Shown one piece after another: positions 1 to 7,738 of a DNA stretch of 16,713 nt. Where the stretch lies: contig PXQL01000039.1 of the NCBI GenBank assembly GCA_003021335.1, forward strand, positions 1-16,713. Reading direction: 5' to 3'. Position 1 is the stretch's first letter, and each line of letters starts with the position of its first letter. The DNA is from Halobacteriales archaeon QH_10_67_13. GTDB taxonomy: Archaea; Halobacteriota; Halobacteria; Halobacteriales; Haloarculaceae. The notes under the pieces were generated by a model, which ran no database searches, was not told the origin of the DNA, and saw nothing but the letters and a program-made list of their open reading frames with translations. The translations under genes and the position numbers were made by a program.

Positions 1-405
1 CACTTCTCTGTCGTCTGTTCCAGTTTCGGTTGTGGTTACGAGGTCGAACGAGCGTTCTTTGGCCCAAGGCTCCTCCGAAGTATCGTAGTAATCTCGAAAG
101 TACTGGAGTAGCGTCGACCGCTGATCTTCGATCAGGGCTGTCGTCGGATACGTGGCCAGTACCAGCTGTGGTGTGCTCGAATCGTGGGATCTGATCACTG
201 GTGCGGCCCACGAGAGGGTTTTGCCCGCACCGGTGGCGTTCGTGTTCAGGAGCGTTCTGTCCCCTCGTTCTAAGGCCCGGAGCATCTCCAGTTGGTGCCG
301 GTCCACGTGGTCTCCTCCGAGGGGAAAGTAGTCGGGACGGCTCGATCCCGGAAGCCACCCACTGGCGAGAGTCAGTGTTGTTTCGGCTAGATCCGAGAGC
401 GTCAT
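1..405 (-). CDS. cas3: Cas3 helicase (type I-D form), N-terminal part; continues beyond the window
   Basis: DNA helicase that unwinds target DNA for a CRISPR interference complex. Only the first 135 residues are in the window. A Walker A motif (ATGAGKT, residues 57-63) lies close to the start, followed by a motif Ia-like stretch TYPTTALIEDQ (residues 85-95) typical of Cas3. There is no room for an N-terminal HD nuclease domain. That fits type I-D, where HD is carried by Cas10d, but an HD domain after the helicase cannot be excluded. The ATG at 405 overlaps the stop of the upstream csc1 frame as ATGA, so translation is probably coupled. GC is about 55% in a block I counted (61-120) against 77% in lpd (1921-1980). 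The Cas3 family call is firm; the I-D subtype rests mainly on the csc1 neighbour. Confidence 0.82.
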   Translation of the reverse strand, partial: MTLSDLAETTLTLASGWLPGSSRPDYFPLGGDHVDRHQLEMLRALERGDRTLLNTNATGAGKTLSWAAPVIRSHDSSTPQLVLATYPTTALIEDQRSTLLQYFRDYYDTSEEPWAKERSFDLVTTTETGTDDREV

Positions 406-917
406 TGCTGGATGCCGAGAAACTTGGCTTCAGTCGGGAGGCTCACGGTTTCGTCGTTTCCCGGACCGAACGACGGCGTTATCGAGACGTGCGGGCCTGA
501 AAGGTCTCCGCTGGTGAGTACGTTCACCGGAGCCATCGACTCCATCGTAACGTCGCCCAATACGTCGTATTCGTCCTGGGGGACATCGGATTTGCCGACC
601 GGTTGGCCGAGTTCGAAACGGCCCTCTTCGCTTTCACCCTCGTGAATCCGCGTACGAACCTTCGCTGTGGTCATTTTCTTTCCGACGCGAACGTACGGGG
701 AGATTCGTTCGGCGAACGTTCCCGGATCACGCTTACCTTTACAGATGACGAAGGTCCGGAACGTGAGATCCGGTTGTAAGGTCCGCTGGTGACCCGTTTC
801 CAGGAGATTCTTGTTCTCCTGAACCGCCTCGCTTCGGAAGGTGTCTCCCTTCACGCTGAATCGTCGGGTCGTATGTTCTCGCTGCCCGACGAGCCTTGCC
901 GGGTGGATGTATAACCC
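402..917 (-). pseudogene. csc1: csc1 (type I-D Cas5-like protein), 5' end missing, fused to lpd
   Basis: Csc1 is the Cas5-like subunit of the type I-D Cascade. About 170 residues are present, forming the C-terminal part (residues about 411-581) of a frame that opens in lpd. Csc1-like landmarks are the strand GLYIHPARL, a middle segment where a glycine-rich turn leads to QPDLTFRTFVI, then YVRVGKKMTTAKVR (family pattern: RLGK followed by basic residues), and a tail ending near LPTEAKFLG. I compared these with cyanobacterial Csc1 sequences from memory. Family members are usually 200-250 residues, so roughly the first 50 or more are absent, including the RNA-contacting N-terminal part. The stop overlaps the cas3 start, the expected tight operon. 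Codons such as TTA and the lower GC mark it as different from lpd. Csc1 identity is fairly firm, function doubtful. Confidence 0.75.
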
Positions 918-2147
918 GTCCGTGCCGTCGGCGATGATCCGAACGAACCCGTCGGTGTCGTCGAGCGTCATCGCCCGCCCGGAGGCCCGCAGGGGCATCT
1001 CGCCGACGGCCGGCTCGAAGCCGGCCTCCCGAGCCTCGCGTTCGGTCATCCCGACGGTGCCGATCTCCGGTTCCGTGAACACCGCGCCGGGAATCGCCTG
1101 GTGATCCAACGCGGCGGGCTCGCCGGCGATCACCTCGGCGGCGACCTCGCCCTCCGCGAAGGCGGCGTGTGCGAGCATCGGCTCGCCGGCGGCGTCCCCG
1201 ACGGCGAAGATGTGGTCGGTGCTGGTCCGGGTCTGGTCGTCGGTCTGAATGAACCCCCTGTCGTCGGTCTCGATCCCCGCGGCGCCGATGTTCGCGGTCT
1301 CGGTGACCGGCCGCCGTCCCACTGCGACCAGACAGATCTCGGCGCCGAACTCCGCGATCTCCCCGTCCTCGCGCTCGGCGAACACGGTCAGCCCCTCGCC
1401 GGCCTCCTCCCAGTCGCTTGCGGCCAGGCCGAACTCGAAATCGACCCCCAGTCCGGCGGCCCGCTGTTGGACGACCTCGGTAATCTCCTCGTCGTACTGA
1501 GGCAGTGGCTCCGCGAGCCGCTCGACGACGGTCACGTCGGCCCCGAGCTTCTGGTATGCCGTCGCGAGCTCCATGCCGATGTAGCCCGCCCCGACGATGA
1601 CCATGCTCTCGGGCACCGACCCCAAGGAGAGGGCGTGTTCCGAGGAGAGGATCCGGTCGCCGTCGAACTCGAACCCGGGCAGCTCGATCGGGCAGCTCCC
1701 GGTCGCGACGACGGCGTGTTCGAACTCGATCGACTCAGAGCCCTGGCCGTCGCCGCCCTTGACGATCCGGGCGCGGTTCTCGTCGACGAACTCGGCCCGA
1801 CCCTCGATCAGCTCGGCGCCGGCGCGCTCACACAGCGACTCGACGCCCGCCGTGAGCCGGTCGACGATCCGGTCTTTCCAGGCGACCATCCCCTGGAGGT
1901 CGACCGCCGGGTCGGCGTAGACGCCCATCCGCTCGGCCGCTCCGGCCCTGTGGGCGACGTCGCTGCCCGTGATCAGGGCCTTCGAGGGGATACACCCGCG
2001 GTTCAGGCAGGCGCCGCCGTACTCGTCCATCTCGACGAGGGTGGCGTCGAGCCCGAGCTGTCCCGCCCGGATCGCGGCCACGTACCCGCCCGGCCCGCCG
2101 CCGACGATCAGTACGTCCGTGCCAGTCGTGACATCTCCGACGACCAT
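402..2147 (-). pseudogene. lpd: Dihydrolipoyl dehydrogenase (E3), C-terminus replaced by Csc1
   Basis: E3 reoxidises dihydrolipoyl groups of 2-oxoacid dehydrogenase complexes, passing electrons through FAD to NAD+. The frame has 581 codons. Residues 1 to about 411 are a normal haloarchaeal Lpd: FAD-binding VGGGPGG (15-21), redox disulfide GGACLNRGC with Cys47 and Cys52, the NAD-binding VGAGYIGMELA, and the second FAD motif FAVGDAAGEPMLAHAA. It then breaks at about 915-920, inside the interface domain. Normal Lpd is about 475 residues, so about 63 are gone, including the HPTLSE segment with the catalytic His-Glu pair. What follows is Csc1. As it stands, the product should not dimerise or turn over as an E3. 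ATG 2147 matches the usual haloarchaeal start, is preceded by a G-rich run, and lies 56 bases after pdhC. A second lpd elsewhere in the genome is possible. Confidence 0.88.
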
Positions 2148-2203
2148 CTGTATCCCCCCTTCGTGTCGCGGTCGGTATCAGTGTGTTCGTCCGTGCCCGG
2201 GGA

Positions 2204-3769
2204 TCACAGCAACAGTAGCGTCGGATCCTCGAGGTACTGCATGACCGTGTTGGTAAAGGCCGCGGCGTCGGCGCCGTCGATCACCCGGTGATCGACCGAC
2301 AGCGACAGCGGCAGCGTCGCACGCGCACAGACCTCCCCATCCTCAACGACCGGCCGCTGTTCGATCGCGCCCAAGCCGAGCACGGCCGTCTCGGGGTAGT
2401 TGATGATCGGGGTGGCGTACTCGCCGCCGATCGCGCCGAAGTTGGTCACCGTGAAGCTCCCCCCGCGCATCTCCTCGGGGGCTAACTCCCGGCCCCGGGC
2501 CCGCGCGGCCAGGTCGTCGACCTCGGCGGCCAGCTCAACTAGCCCCTTCCGGTCGACGTCCTCGACGACCGGCACCATCAGCCCGTCGTCGGTCGCGACC
2601 GCGACCCCGAGGTTGTAGTAGTCCTTGTATACGATCTCGCCGGCCTCCTCGTCGAGGCTCGTGTTCAAAACGGGGTGGGCCTCGAGCCCGGCGACGACCG
2701 CCTTCAACACGAACGGGAGGTACGTGAGCGAGACGCCCCGCTCATCGGCCCGAGCCTTGAGCCGCTCGCGGGTCTCGACTAGCTCCGGGACGACCGCCGT
2801 ATCGTGGTGGGTGACGTGTGGGGCGGTGTAGACCGACTCCTCCATCTGCTCGCCGATCGTCTCGCGGATCCCGGCGTACGGCTCCCGGCGTTCGGGGCGT
2901 TCGTCGGCCGCGGCCGGCTCCCGTTCGGCGGCGGCCTCCGCCCCCACCCGCCGCTGCTCTTGTGTCTCCGTCTCCTCGCTCAGCGCCGCGGTGTCGGCCG
3001 CTTGGGCGGTCCGCTGTGCCTCCGCATACGCGCGCACGTCCTCGGGTTCGACGAACGGCTCGCCGTCCCGTCGCTTCTCGGTCGGGACCGCGTCGAGTTC
3101 GATATCGAGATCGCGGGCGGCCTTCCGCGTGGCCGGCGCCGCGAGCGTTCGCTCCCTGTCGGCCGGCTCGACGCCGGCGGTCGCTTCTGCCGTCTGTCCC
3201 GTGCCGGTTTCGGCTGCGGTCGCGTCGTCGCCGTTTTTGACGATCGCCGCGGCGGGCTCCGATCGGGGTTCTGTGTCTGTTTCTTCAGGCTCCTCGGCGG
3301 CCGCCCGCACGTCGCCCTCGGTGACCCGTCCGCCCGGGCCCGACCCCTCGACAGCGCCGAGTGAGACCCCGAGTTCGCGGGCCAGCCGGCGGACCCGCGG
3401 CGGCGCGAACACGCGACCGTCGGCGGTCCCGTTCGTATCGGCCTCGACGGACTCTGTCTCCGTCCGGTCGTCTGTCTCGGCCTGCCCGTCGGTCCCGGCT
3501 TCGGCCGTCGAGTCCTCCGAATCGGCCTCGCCGTCGCCCTCGTCGATGGTCACGATCACGTCCCCGACCGGCACCACGTCCCCGACCGCCGCGTGTAGCT
3601 CGTTGATCGTCCCGTCGACCGGGGCGGGCAGGTCGACGACGGCCTTGTCGGTCTCGATCTCAGCGAGCACGTCGTCCTCCTCGACGGCGTCGCCCGGCTC
3701 GGCGTGCCAGACGACGACCTCCCCCTCGGCGACCCCCTCGCCGACGTCCGGGAGCTCGTACTCGAACAT
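2204..3769 (-). CDS. pdhC: 2-oxoacid dehydrogenase E2, dihydrolipoyl acyltransferase
   Basis: E2 core of a pyruvate or branched-chain 2-oxoacid dehydrogenase complex; it transfers the acyl group from lipoyl to CoA. It has 521 residues. One N-terminal lipoyl domain (about 1-77) carries the ETDKAVV site with Lys42. An acidic, Glu/Asp/Thr-rich linker follows, then a peripheral-subunit-binding domain (about 123-160) and a second similar helix-turn element (about 213-255, from APATRKAARDLDI). The acyltransferase domain (about 290-521) ends with the catalytic DHRVIDG motif (His494, Asp498). I chose ATG 3769 because the lipoyl domain starts MFEYELPDVGEG, as usual; longer in-frame starts lie inside pdhB. 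It begins one base after the pdhB stop. Substrate is not certain: in haloarchaea pyruvate is usually oxidised by a ferredoxin oxidoreductase. Confidence 0.95.
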   Translation of the reverse strand: MFEYELPDVGEGVAEGEVVVWHAEPGDAVEEDDVLAEIETDKAVVDLPAPVDGTINELHAAVGDVVPVGDVIVTIDEGDGEADSEDSTAEAGTDGQAETDDRTETESVEADTNGTADGRVFAPPRVRRLARELGVSLGAVEGSGPGGRVTEGDVRAAAEEPEETDTEPRSEPAAAIVKNGDDATAAETGTGQTAEATAGVEPADRERTLAAPATRKAARDLDIELDAVPTEKRRDGEPFVEPEDVRAYAEAQRTAQAADTAALSEETETQEQRRVGAEAAAEREPAAADERPERREPYAGIRETIGEQMEESVYTAPHVTHHDTAVVPELVETRERLKARADERGVSLTYLPFVLKAVVAGLEAHPVLNTSLDEEAGEIVYKDYYNLGVAVATDDGLMVPVVEDVDRKGLVELAAEVDDLAARARGRELAPEEMRGGSFTVTNFGAIGGEYATPIINYPETAVLGLGAIEQRPVVEDGEVCARATLPLSLSVDHRVIDGADAAAFTNTVMQYLEDPTLLLL

Positions 3770-3770
3770 G

Positions 3771-4766
3771 TCAGAACTCGACCGTCTCGCGGATGCCGTC
3801 TTTGATCCGCGCGGCCTCGGGCAGGTAGTAATCCTCCAGGGCGTACAGCGGGAACGGAACATCGAAGCCGGTCACCCGCTTTACTGGCGCCTCTTGGTAG
3901 AGCAACACTTCCTCCTGGATGGTGGTGGTGATCTCGCCGGCCAGCCCGCCGGATTTTGGCGCCTCGTGCACGACGACCGCCCGCCCGGTCTTTTTAAATG
4001 ACTCGACGATCGTCTCCTCGTCCAGCGGCGAGAGCGTCCGCAGATCGATCACCTCGGCGTCGATGCCTTCCTCCGTGAGCTCCTCGGCGGCCTCGATCGT
4101 GGGTCGGGTCATCGCGCCCCAGGTGAACACCGAGACGTCGCTGCCCTCCCGCCGGACCGCGGCCTCGCCGAGCGGCACGGTGTAGGTGTCCTCGGGCACG
4201 TCCTCCCGGAACGCCCGGTAGATCAGCTTCGGCTCGAGGAATACGACCGGATCGGGATCCCGGATCGCGCTTGCGAGCAACCCCTTGGTGTCGTGTGGCG
4301 TCGAGGGGATGACCACCTTCAGCCCGGGTTGGTGGGCGAAAAACGCTTCCGTGGACTCAGAGTGGTGTTCCGGCGCGCGGATACCGCCGCCGTATGGTGC
4401 GCGGACGACCATCGGCGCGGTGTAGGCCCCGCGGCTCCGGGTGCGCAGCCGTGCGGCGTGGGAGACCATCTGGTCGAACGCGGGGTACATAAATCCGAGA
4501 AACTGGATCTCTGCGACCGGGCGCAGCCCGTAGGCGGCCATCCCGATCGCGGTGCCGACGATCCCCGACTCCGCCAGCGGCGTGTCGATCACCCGATCCC
4601 CGCCGAACTCCTCGATCAGGCCCTGTGTGGCCCGGAAGACCCCGCCGTTCTCGCCGACATCCTCGCCCATCACGAGCACGTCCTCGTCGCGTTCCATCTC
4701 GCCGTAGAGTCCGTCCCGGACCGCTTGGACCAGCGTGAGACTCTGTGTCTGTGTCGTCTGGCTCAT
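3771..4766 (-). CDS. pdhB: 2-oxoacid dehydrogenase E1 beta subunit
   Basis: The beta subunit of the thiamine-diphosphate E1 enzyme, which decarboxylates a 2-oxoacid and acylates the lipoyl arm of E2; it works as an alpha2beta2 tetramer in the cytoplasm. The 331-residue length is normal for the family. Recognisable landmarks are GEDVGENGGVFRATQGL, the active-site loop DTPLAESGIVGTAIGMA with the ThDP-activating Glu, the APYGGGIRAPEHHSES loop and the C-terminal GFDVPFP segment. The start overlaps the pdhA stop by four bases (ATGA) and the stop lies one base before pdhC, so the three genes form one transcriptional and translationally coupled unit. The gene looks intact. Sequence alone does not separate pyruvate from branched-chain or acetoin substrates. 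Confidence 0.95.
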   Translation of the reverse strand: MSQTTQTQSLTLVQAVRDGLYGEMERDEDVLVMGEDVGENGGVFRATQGLIEEFGGDRVIDTPLAESGIVGTAIGMAAYGLRPVAEIQFLGFMYPAFDQMVSHAARLRTRSRGAYTAPMVVRAPYGGGIRAPEHHSESTEAFFAHQPGLKVVIPSTPHDTKGLLASAIRDPDPVVFLEPKLIYRAFREDVPEDTYTVPLGEAAVRREGSDVSVFTWGAMTRPTIEAAEELTEEGIDAEVIDLRTLSPLDEETIVESFKKTGRAVVVHEAPKSGGLAGEITTTIQEEVLLYQEAPVKRVTGFDVPFPLYALEDYYLPEAARIKDGIRETVEF

Positions 4767-5887
4767 TCTTCGGTGAGTGTGTCGTCGCCGTGGCTGTCTC
4801 TGAGTTCTTCGAGGTACGCGAGCTGTTGCTCGAGCCGGTCGGGCATGTCCTCGTAGACCGAGGCGAACATCTCGGCCGGCTCGGGCTGTGGGTGCTGTTC
4901 GGCGGCCTCGATCGTCTCCGCGACCTCGTCTTGGATCGCCTGGCCGATCGCCTCGACCCGTTCGTCGTCAAGCAGTCCCCGCTCTCGGAGGAACGTTTCG
5001 AACCGCGGGATCGGATCCTTCTGTTTCCAGCGCTCGACTTCGCTTTCCTCGCGGTAGACCGTCGGATCGTCAGCGGTCGTGTGGGCGCCAAAGCGGTACT
5101 GGACCGCCTCGATCATCGTCGGCCGGGTCGCGGTCCCGATCTCGTCGGGTTCGCCGCCGGTTTTCGCCCGGTCGAGGGCCTCCTCGGTGACCGAGTACAC
5201 CGCGAGCGGGTCCATCCCGTCGACCTGGACGCCGTCGAAGCCGTAGGCTTGGGCCTTCTGTGCCAGCGTCTCGCTTGCGGTCTGGCGGTCTCGGGGAACC
5301 GAGATCGCCCACTGGTTGTTGTTGCAGAAAAACACCGCCGGCACGTCGAAGGCCCCGGCGAAGTTCAGCCCCTCGTGGAAATCTCCCTCCGAGGTCCCGC
5401 CATCGCCGAAGTGACAGACGACGGCCCCGTCGTCGCCTTTGAGCTTCATCGCCCAAGCCAGCCCCGCCGCGTGGGGGATCTGCGTGGCGATCGGGACGGC
5501 GACGCTGAAGGTGTTTGTCTCCGCCGGCGGGACGTTTCCGTCCTCGGCGCCCATCCAGTACAGCAGGATCTGCTCGAGCGGCCAGCCGTGGGCGTGCATG
5601 GCGGCGTGTTCGCGGTAGCTCGGTACCAGCCAGTCCTGTTCGTCCATCGCGAAGGAACTGCCGACCTGGGCGGCCTCTTGCCCCGACAGTGGCGGATACG
5701 TTCCCATCCGGCCCTGGCGCTGCAGGCTGACTGCCCGCTCGTCGAAGTGACGCGCCAGTCTTAGGTGACGGTACATCTCAACCAAGCGGTCGTCCCCGAT
5801 CTCGGGGACCTCCGCGCCCTCGCGGACGTGGCCGTCCTCGTCGAGAATCTCGACCCGGTCGGTGGGATCGCGCTGTAACACGCTCAT
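4763..5887 (-). CDS. pdhA: 2-oxoacid dehydrogenase E1 alpha subunit
   Basis: The alpha subunit of E1, which binds thiamine diphosphate and carries the regulatory loops. It has 374 residues, the normal length. The ThDP fold motif is plain: GDGGTSEGDF (residues 161-170) followed at 189-190 by the paired Asn of CNNNQWAIS. RFGAHTTADDPT is the usual phosphorylation-loop region. I start at ATG 5887; a GTG twelve bases upstream (5899) is in frame but less likely. It is the first gene of the pdhA-pdhB-pdhC-lpd operon, with a TATA-like box about 55 bases upstream. The operon order is the usual haloarchaeal one. No damage is visible in this gene. Confidence 0.95.
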   Translation of the reverse strand: MSVLQRDPTDRVEILDEDGHVREGAEVPEIGDDRLVEMYRHLRLARHFDERAVSLQRQGRMGTYPPLSGQEAAQVGSSFAMDEQDWLVPSYREHAAMHAHGWPLEQILLYWMGAEDGNVPPAETNTFSVAVPIATQIPHAAGLAWAMKLKGDDGAVVCHFGDGGTSEGDFHEGLNFAGAFDVPAVFFCNNNQWAISVPRDRQTASETLAQKAQAYGFDGVQVDGMDPLAVYSVTEEALDRAKTGGEPDEIGTATRPTMIEAVQYRFGAHTTADDPTVYREESEVERWKQKDPIPRFETFLRERGLLDDERVEAIGQAIQDEVAETIEAAEQHPQPEPAEMFASVYEDMPDRLEQQLAYLEELRDSHGDDTLTEE

Positions 5888-5938
5888 CTGCGTTCCCACC
5901 CGTCTGATACCGGCATACCACGTCCTTTGCCGCCCCGG

Positions 5939-5946
5939 GCTTATCG
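5939..5946 (-). promoter_or_regulatory. Likely promoter (TATA/BRE) of the pdh operon
   Basis: On the minus strand the stretch CGAAAACGATAAGC contains an A-rich BRE-like part and a TATA-like CGATAAGC. A start site about 26 bases downstream would fall near 5917, leaving a leader of about 30 bases before the ATG at 5887. This is the only AT-rich spot upstream of pdhA. Inferred from spacing only. Confidence 0.42.
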
Positions 5947-6025
5947 TTTTCGTACCCGTGTGCTCGCCTCGCGTACGCGTAGCGTGTTTTCGGGTGTCCT
6001 TGGGGTACCGATTAGCTGACTGCAG

Positions 6026-6082
6026 GCGCTAAGCTCCCGCCCTCAGCGAGTGCGTTAGCGCGAGCAGGGTGGGGTAGTTCAC
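6026..6082 (+). mobile_element. Solo IS200/IS605-type right end, possible omega-RNA-like remnant
   Basis: Two inverted repeats interleave: GCGCTAA (6026-6032) with TTAGCGC (6055-6061), and CCCGCCCT (6036-6043) with AGGGTGGG (6066-6073, one G-T pair). The order A-B-A'-B' allows an H-type pseudoknot in a plus-strand RNA. The segment ends GGGGTAGTTCAC at 6082. From memory, haloarchaeal TnpB (OrfB) genes of the IS200/IS605 superfamily are followed by very similar ends of the type AGGGTGGGGTAGTTCAC, which also form the 3' scaffold of the TnpB guide RNA. No tnpA or tnpB lies nearby, so this would be a solo end or a short non-autonomous copy. The left border is not defined. The rest of the 5947-6089 spacer shows nothing else I recognise. 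Confidence 0.45.
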
Positions 6083-6089
6083 CGGCGGA

Positions 6090-6896
6090 TCACCGTACCT
6101 TCCGGCGGACGTACGCCGAGATACTCTCGCTCGCAACGACGACGATCAGGATCGCAATCAGGATCGTGAGCACCGCGTCCCACCGGAAGGCCCCGATGCT
6201 GTTCTGTAACTCGACGCCGATCCCGCCGGCGCCGACGAAGCCGGTGATCGTCGCCTCGCGGACGTTGATGTCCCACCGGTAGACCGAGATGCCGGCCAGC
6301 GCCGGCTTGATCTGTGGCAGGATCCCGTAGATGAGGACGTCGAGTTCGCTCCCCCCGGTCGCCCGGATCGCCTCCGTCGCTGCGGCGTCGATCTCCTCGA
6401 TCTCCTCGGAGAGCAGCTTCGCGATGAACCCGATCGACCGGAAGGCGACCGCGAGGATCCCGGCCAGGACGCCGGTCCCGAAGACGATGACGAACACGAG
6501 CCCCCAGATCAGCGAGTGGATCGACCGCGATCCGGCGACGATGACCGTCCCCAGCGCGTGGGTCGCCCGGTTCGGCGTGGTGTTTCTGGCGCTGATGTAC
6601 GCCACCGGCGCGGCCAGCAGCAAGGCAAGTACCGTCCCGATCACGGCGATGTTGATCGTCTGTATCATCGGGTCGACGATCTCGCCGGCGTAGGCGGCGT
6701 CGGGCGGGTACATCCGCCCGAACAGGTCCGCGATGTTTTCGGGCGCGGTCTCGATGTAGACGTACCGCACGTCGAGCGCCCGCCAGGACGCGACGGTCGC
6801 GCCGAGCACCACGAGCACCAGTCCGAACCGGAGCAGCCGTCGTTTGGTGTCGAACCGCTCCCACTCTCCCGGCGCGGTGTCGTCGGCCGCAGTCAC
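6090..6896 (-). CDS. phnE: Phosphonate-type ABC transporter permease (second PhnE)
   Basis: A membrane permease subunit for import of phosphonates or related phosphate compounds, probably pairing with the upstream PhnE copy. It has 268 residues, hydrophobic, with about five or six membrane segments; residues near 20-45 form the first. The cytoplasmic coupling loop is visible as EAIRATGGSELDVLIYGILP, the EAA-like motif that docks on the ATPase. It starts with GTG at 6896, overlapping the stop of the preceding phnE (GTGA); reading further upstream would run deep into that gene. It is the last gene of the phnDCEE operon and stops eight bases before the putative IS end at 6082. It is similar to, but clearly diverged from, its neighbour. 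Confidence 0.9.
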   Translation of the reverse strand: MTAADDTAPGEWERFDTKRRLLRFGLVLVVLGATVASWRALDVRYVYIETAPENIADLFGRMYPPDAAYAGEIVDPMIQTINIAVIGTVLALLLAAPVAYISARNTTPNRATHALGTVIVAGSRSIHSLIWGLVFVIVFGTGVLAGILAVAFRSIGFIAKLLSEEIEEIDAAATEAIRATGGSELDVLIYGILPQIKPALAGISVYRWDINVREATITGFVGAGGIGVELQNSIGAFRWDAVLTILIAILIVVVASESISAYVRRKVR

Positions 6897-7738
6897 TGGA
6901 CTCGCCCCCTGGCCCACGAGCTGACCACCTCGCCGACCACCACGACGGCGATGATCACGAGCAACACCGCCGCGCCGAAATCGTACTCGTAGGTGTTGAA
7001 CGCGGTGTTGAGCGTCGCCCCGATCCCGCCGGCGCCGACGATCCCGAGGATCGTGCTCGCCCGCAGGTTGATATCCCACCGGTAGATCGTCAGCCCGATC
7101 ATCCGGGGCAGCACCTGCGGTACGACGCCGTAGAGGATCACCCCGAGCGGCCCGGCCCCGGTTGCCCGGATCGCGTCGAGCCGGGACTGGTCGATGTCCT
7201 CAAGATCCTCGGCGAGCAGCTTCGCAAAAAACCCTGGTGTCGCGGACACCAAGGCGAGCACGCCCGCGAACGCGCCGAACCCGAACCCGATTACGAAGAC
7301 GATCCCGACGATCAGCTCGTGGATCGACCGGGTCACCGTGATGATCGCCCGAGCCACGTAATAGACCGGTCGCGGCGCGAGGTTTTCGGCTGCCATCACG
7401 GCCACCGGGAGGCTCACGAGAACGCCGACAACGGTCGCGACGATCGACATCGCGAGCGTCTCGAGCATCTTCTCGACGATCCGCGAGAACCGCCGTCCCG
7501 TGACCAGTTCTCCGCCCGAGACGGAGATCCCGAAATCCGGCGGCCACATCGCTCCGAACAGAAAGTCAACCTGTCCGATTCCGTACTGGAGCCGCTCGGC
7601 CGAGATCCGCGCCGCCCAGACGTTCCAGGCGATGAACACCGCGACCGCCAGGTAGACCAGCCGCTTGACCCACCGGTTGTAAAAGACCGTGGGCCGGGTC
7701 CACTCGCTGCTGTACTCCTCGTACTCGAGAGTCGACAT
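6893..7738 (-). CDS. phnE: Phosphonate-type ABC transporter permease (first PhnE)
   Basis: Membrane permease of a PhnCDE-type importer. It has 281 residues: a short hydrophilic N-terminus, a first membrane segment at about residues 25-43, an external loop, then a block of membrane segments. The EAA-like coupling loop reads DAIRATGAGPLGVILYGVVP. The ATG at 7738 shares one base with the phnC stop (TGATG) and the stop overlaps the next permease. Two adjacent phnE genes are common in this transporter family and probably form a heterodimer. The gene is complete. Confidence 0.92.
   Translation of the reverse strand: MSTLEYEEYSSEWTRPTVFYNRWVKRLVYLAVAVFIAWNVWAARISAERLQYGIGQVDFLFGAMWPPDFGISVSGGELVTGRRFSRIVEKMLETLAMSIVATVVGVLVSLPVAVMAAENLAPRPVYYVARAIITVTRSIHELIVGIVFVIGFGFGAFAGVLALVSATPGFFAKLLAEDLEDIDQSRLDAIRATGAGPLGVILYGVVPQVLPRMIGLTIYRWDINLRASTILGIVGAGGIGATLNTAFNTYEYDFGAAVLLVIIAVVVVGEVVSSWARGRVQ

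Noticed and set aside
1101..2291. Long plus-strand open frame (396 codons) antisense to lpd and pdhC
   Set aside because: It mirrors real genes in very GC-rich DNA, where stops are rare; composition is Gly/Leu/Arg/Asp with no recognisable domain.
2991..4001. Plus-strand open frame (336 codons) antisense to pdhC and pdhB
   Set aside because: Ser/Ala/Pro-rich shadow of the E2 linker; no family resemblance.
4745..5764. Plus-strand open frame (339 codons) antisense to pdhA
   Set aside because: Shadow of a well-supported gene; no start signal.
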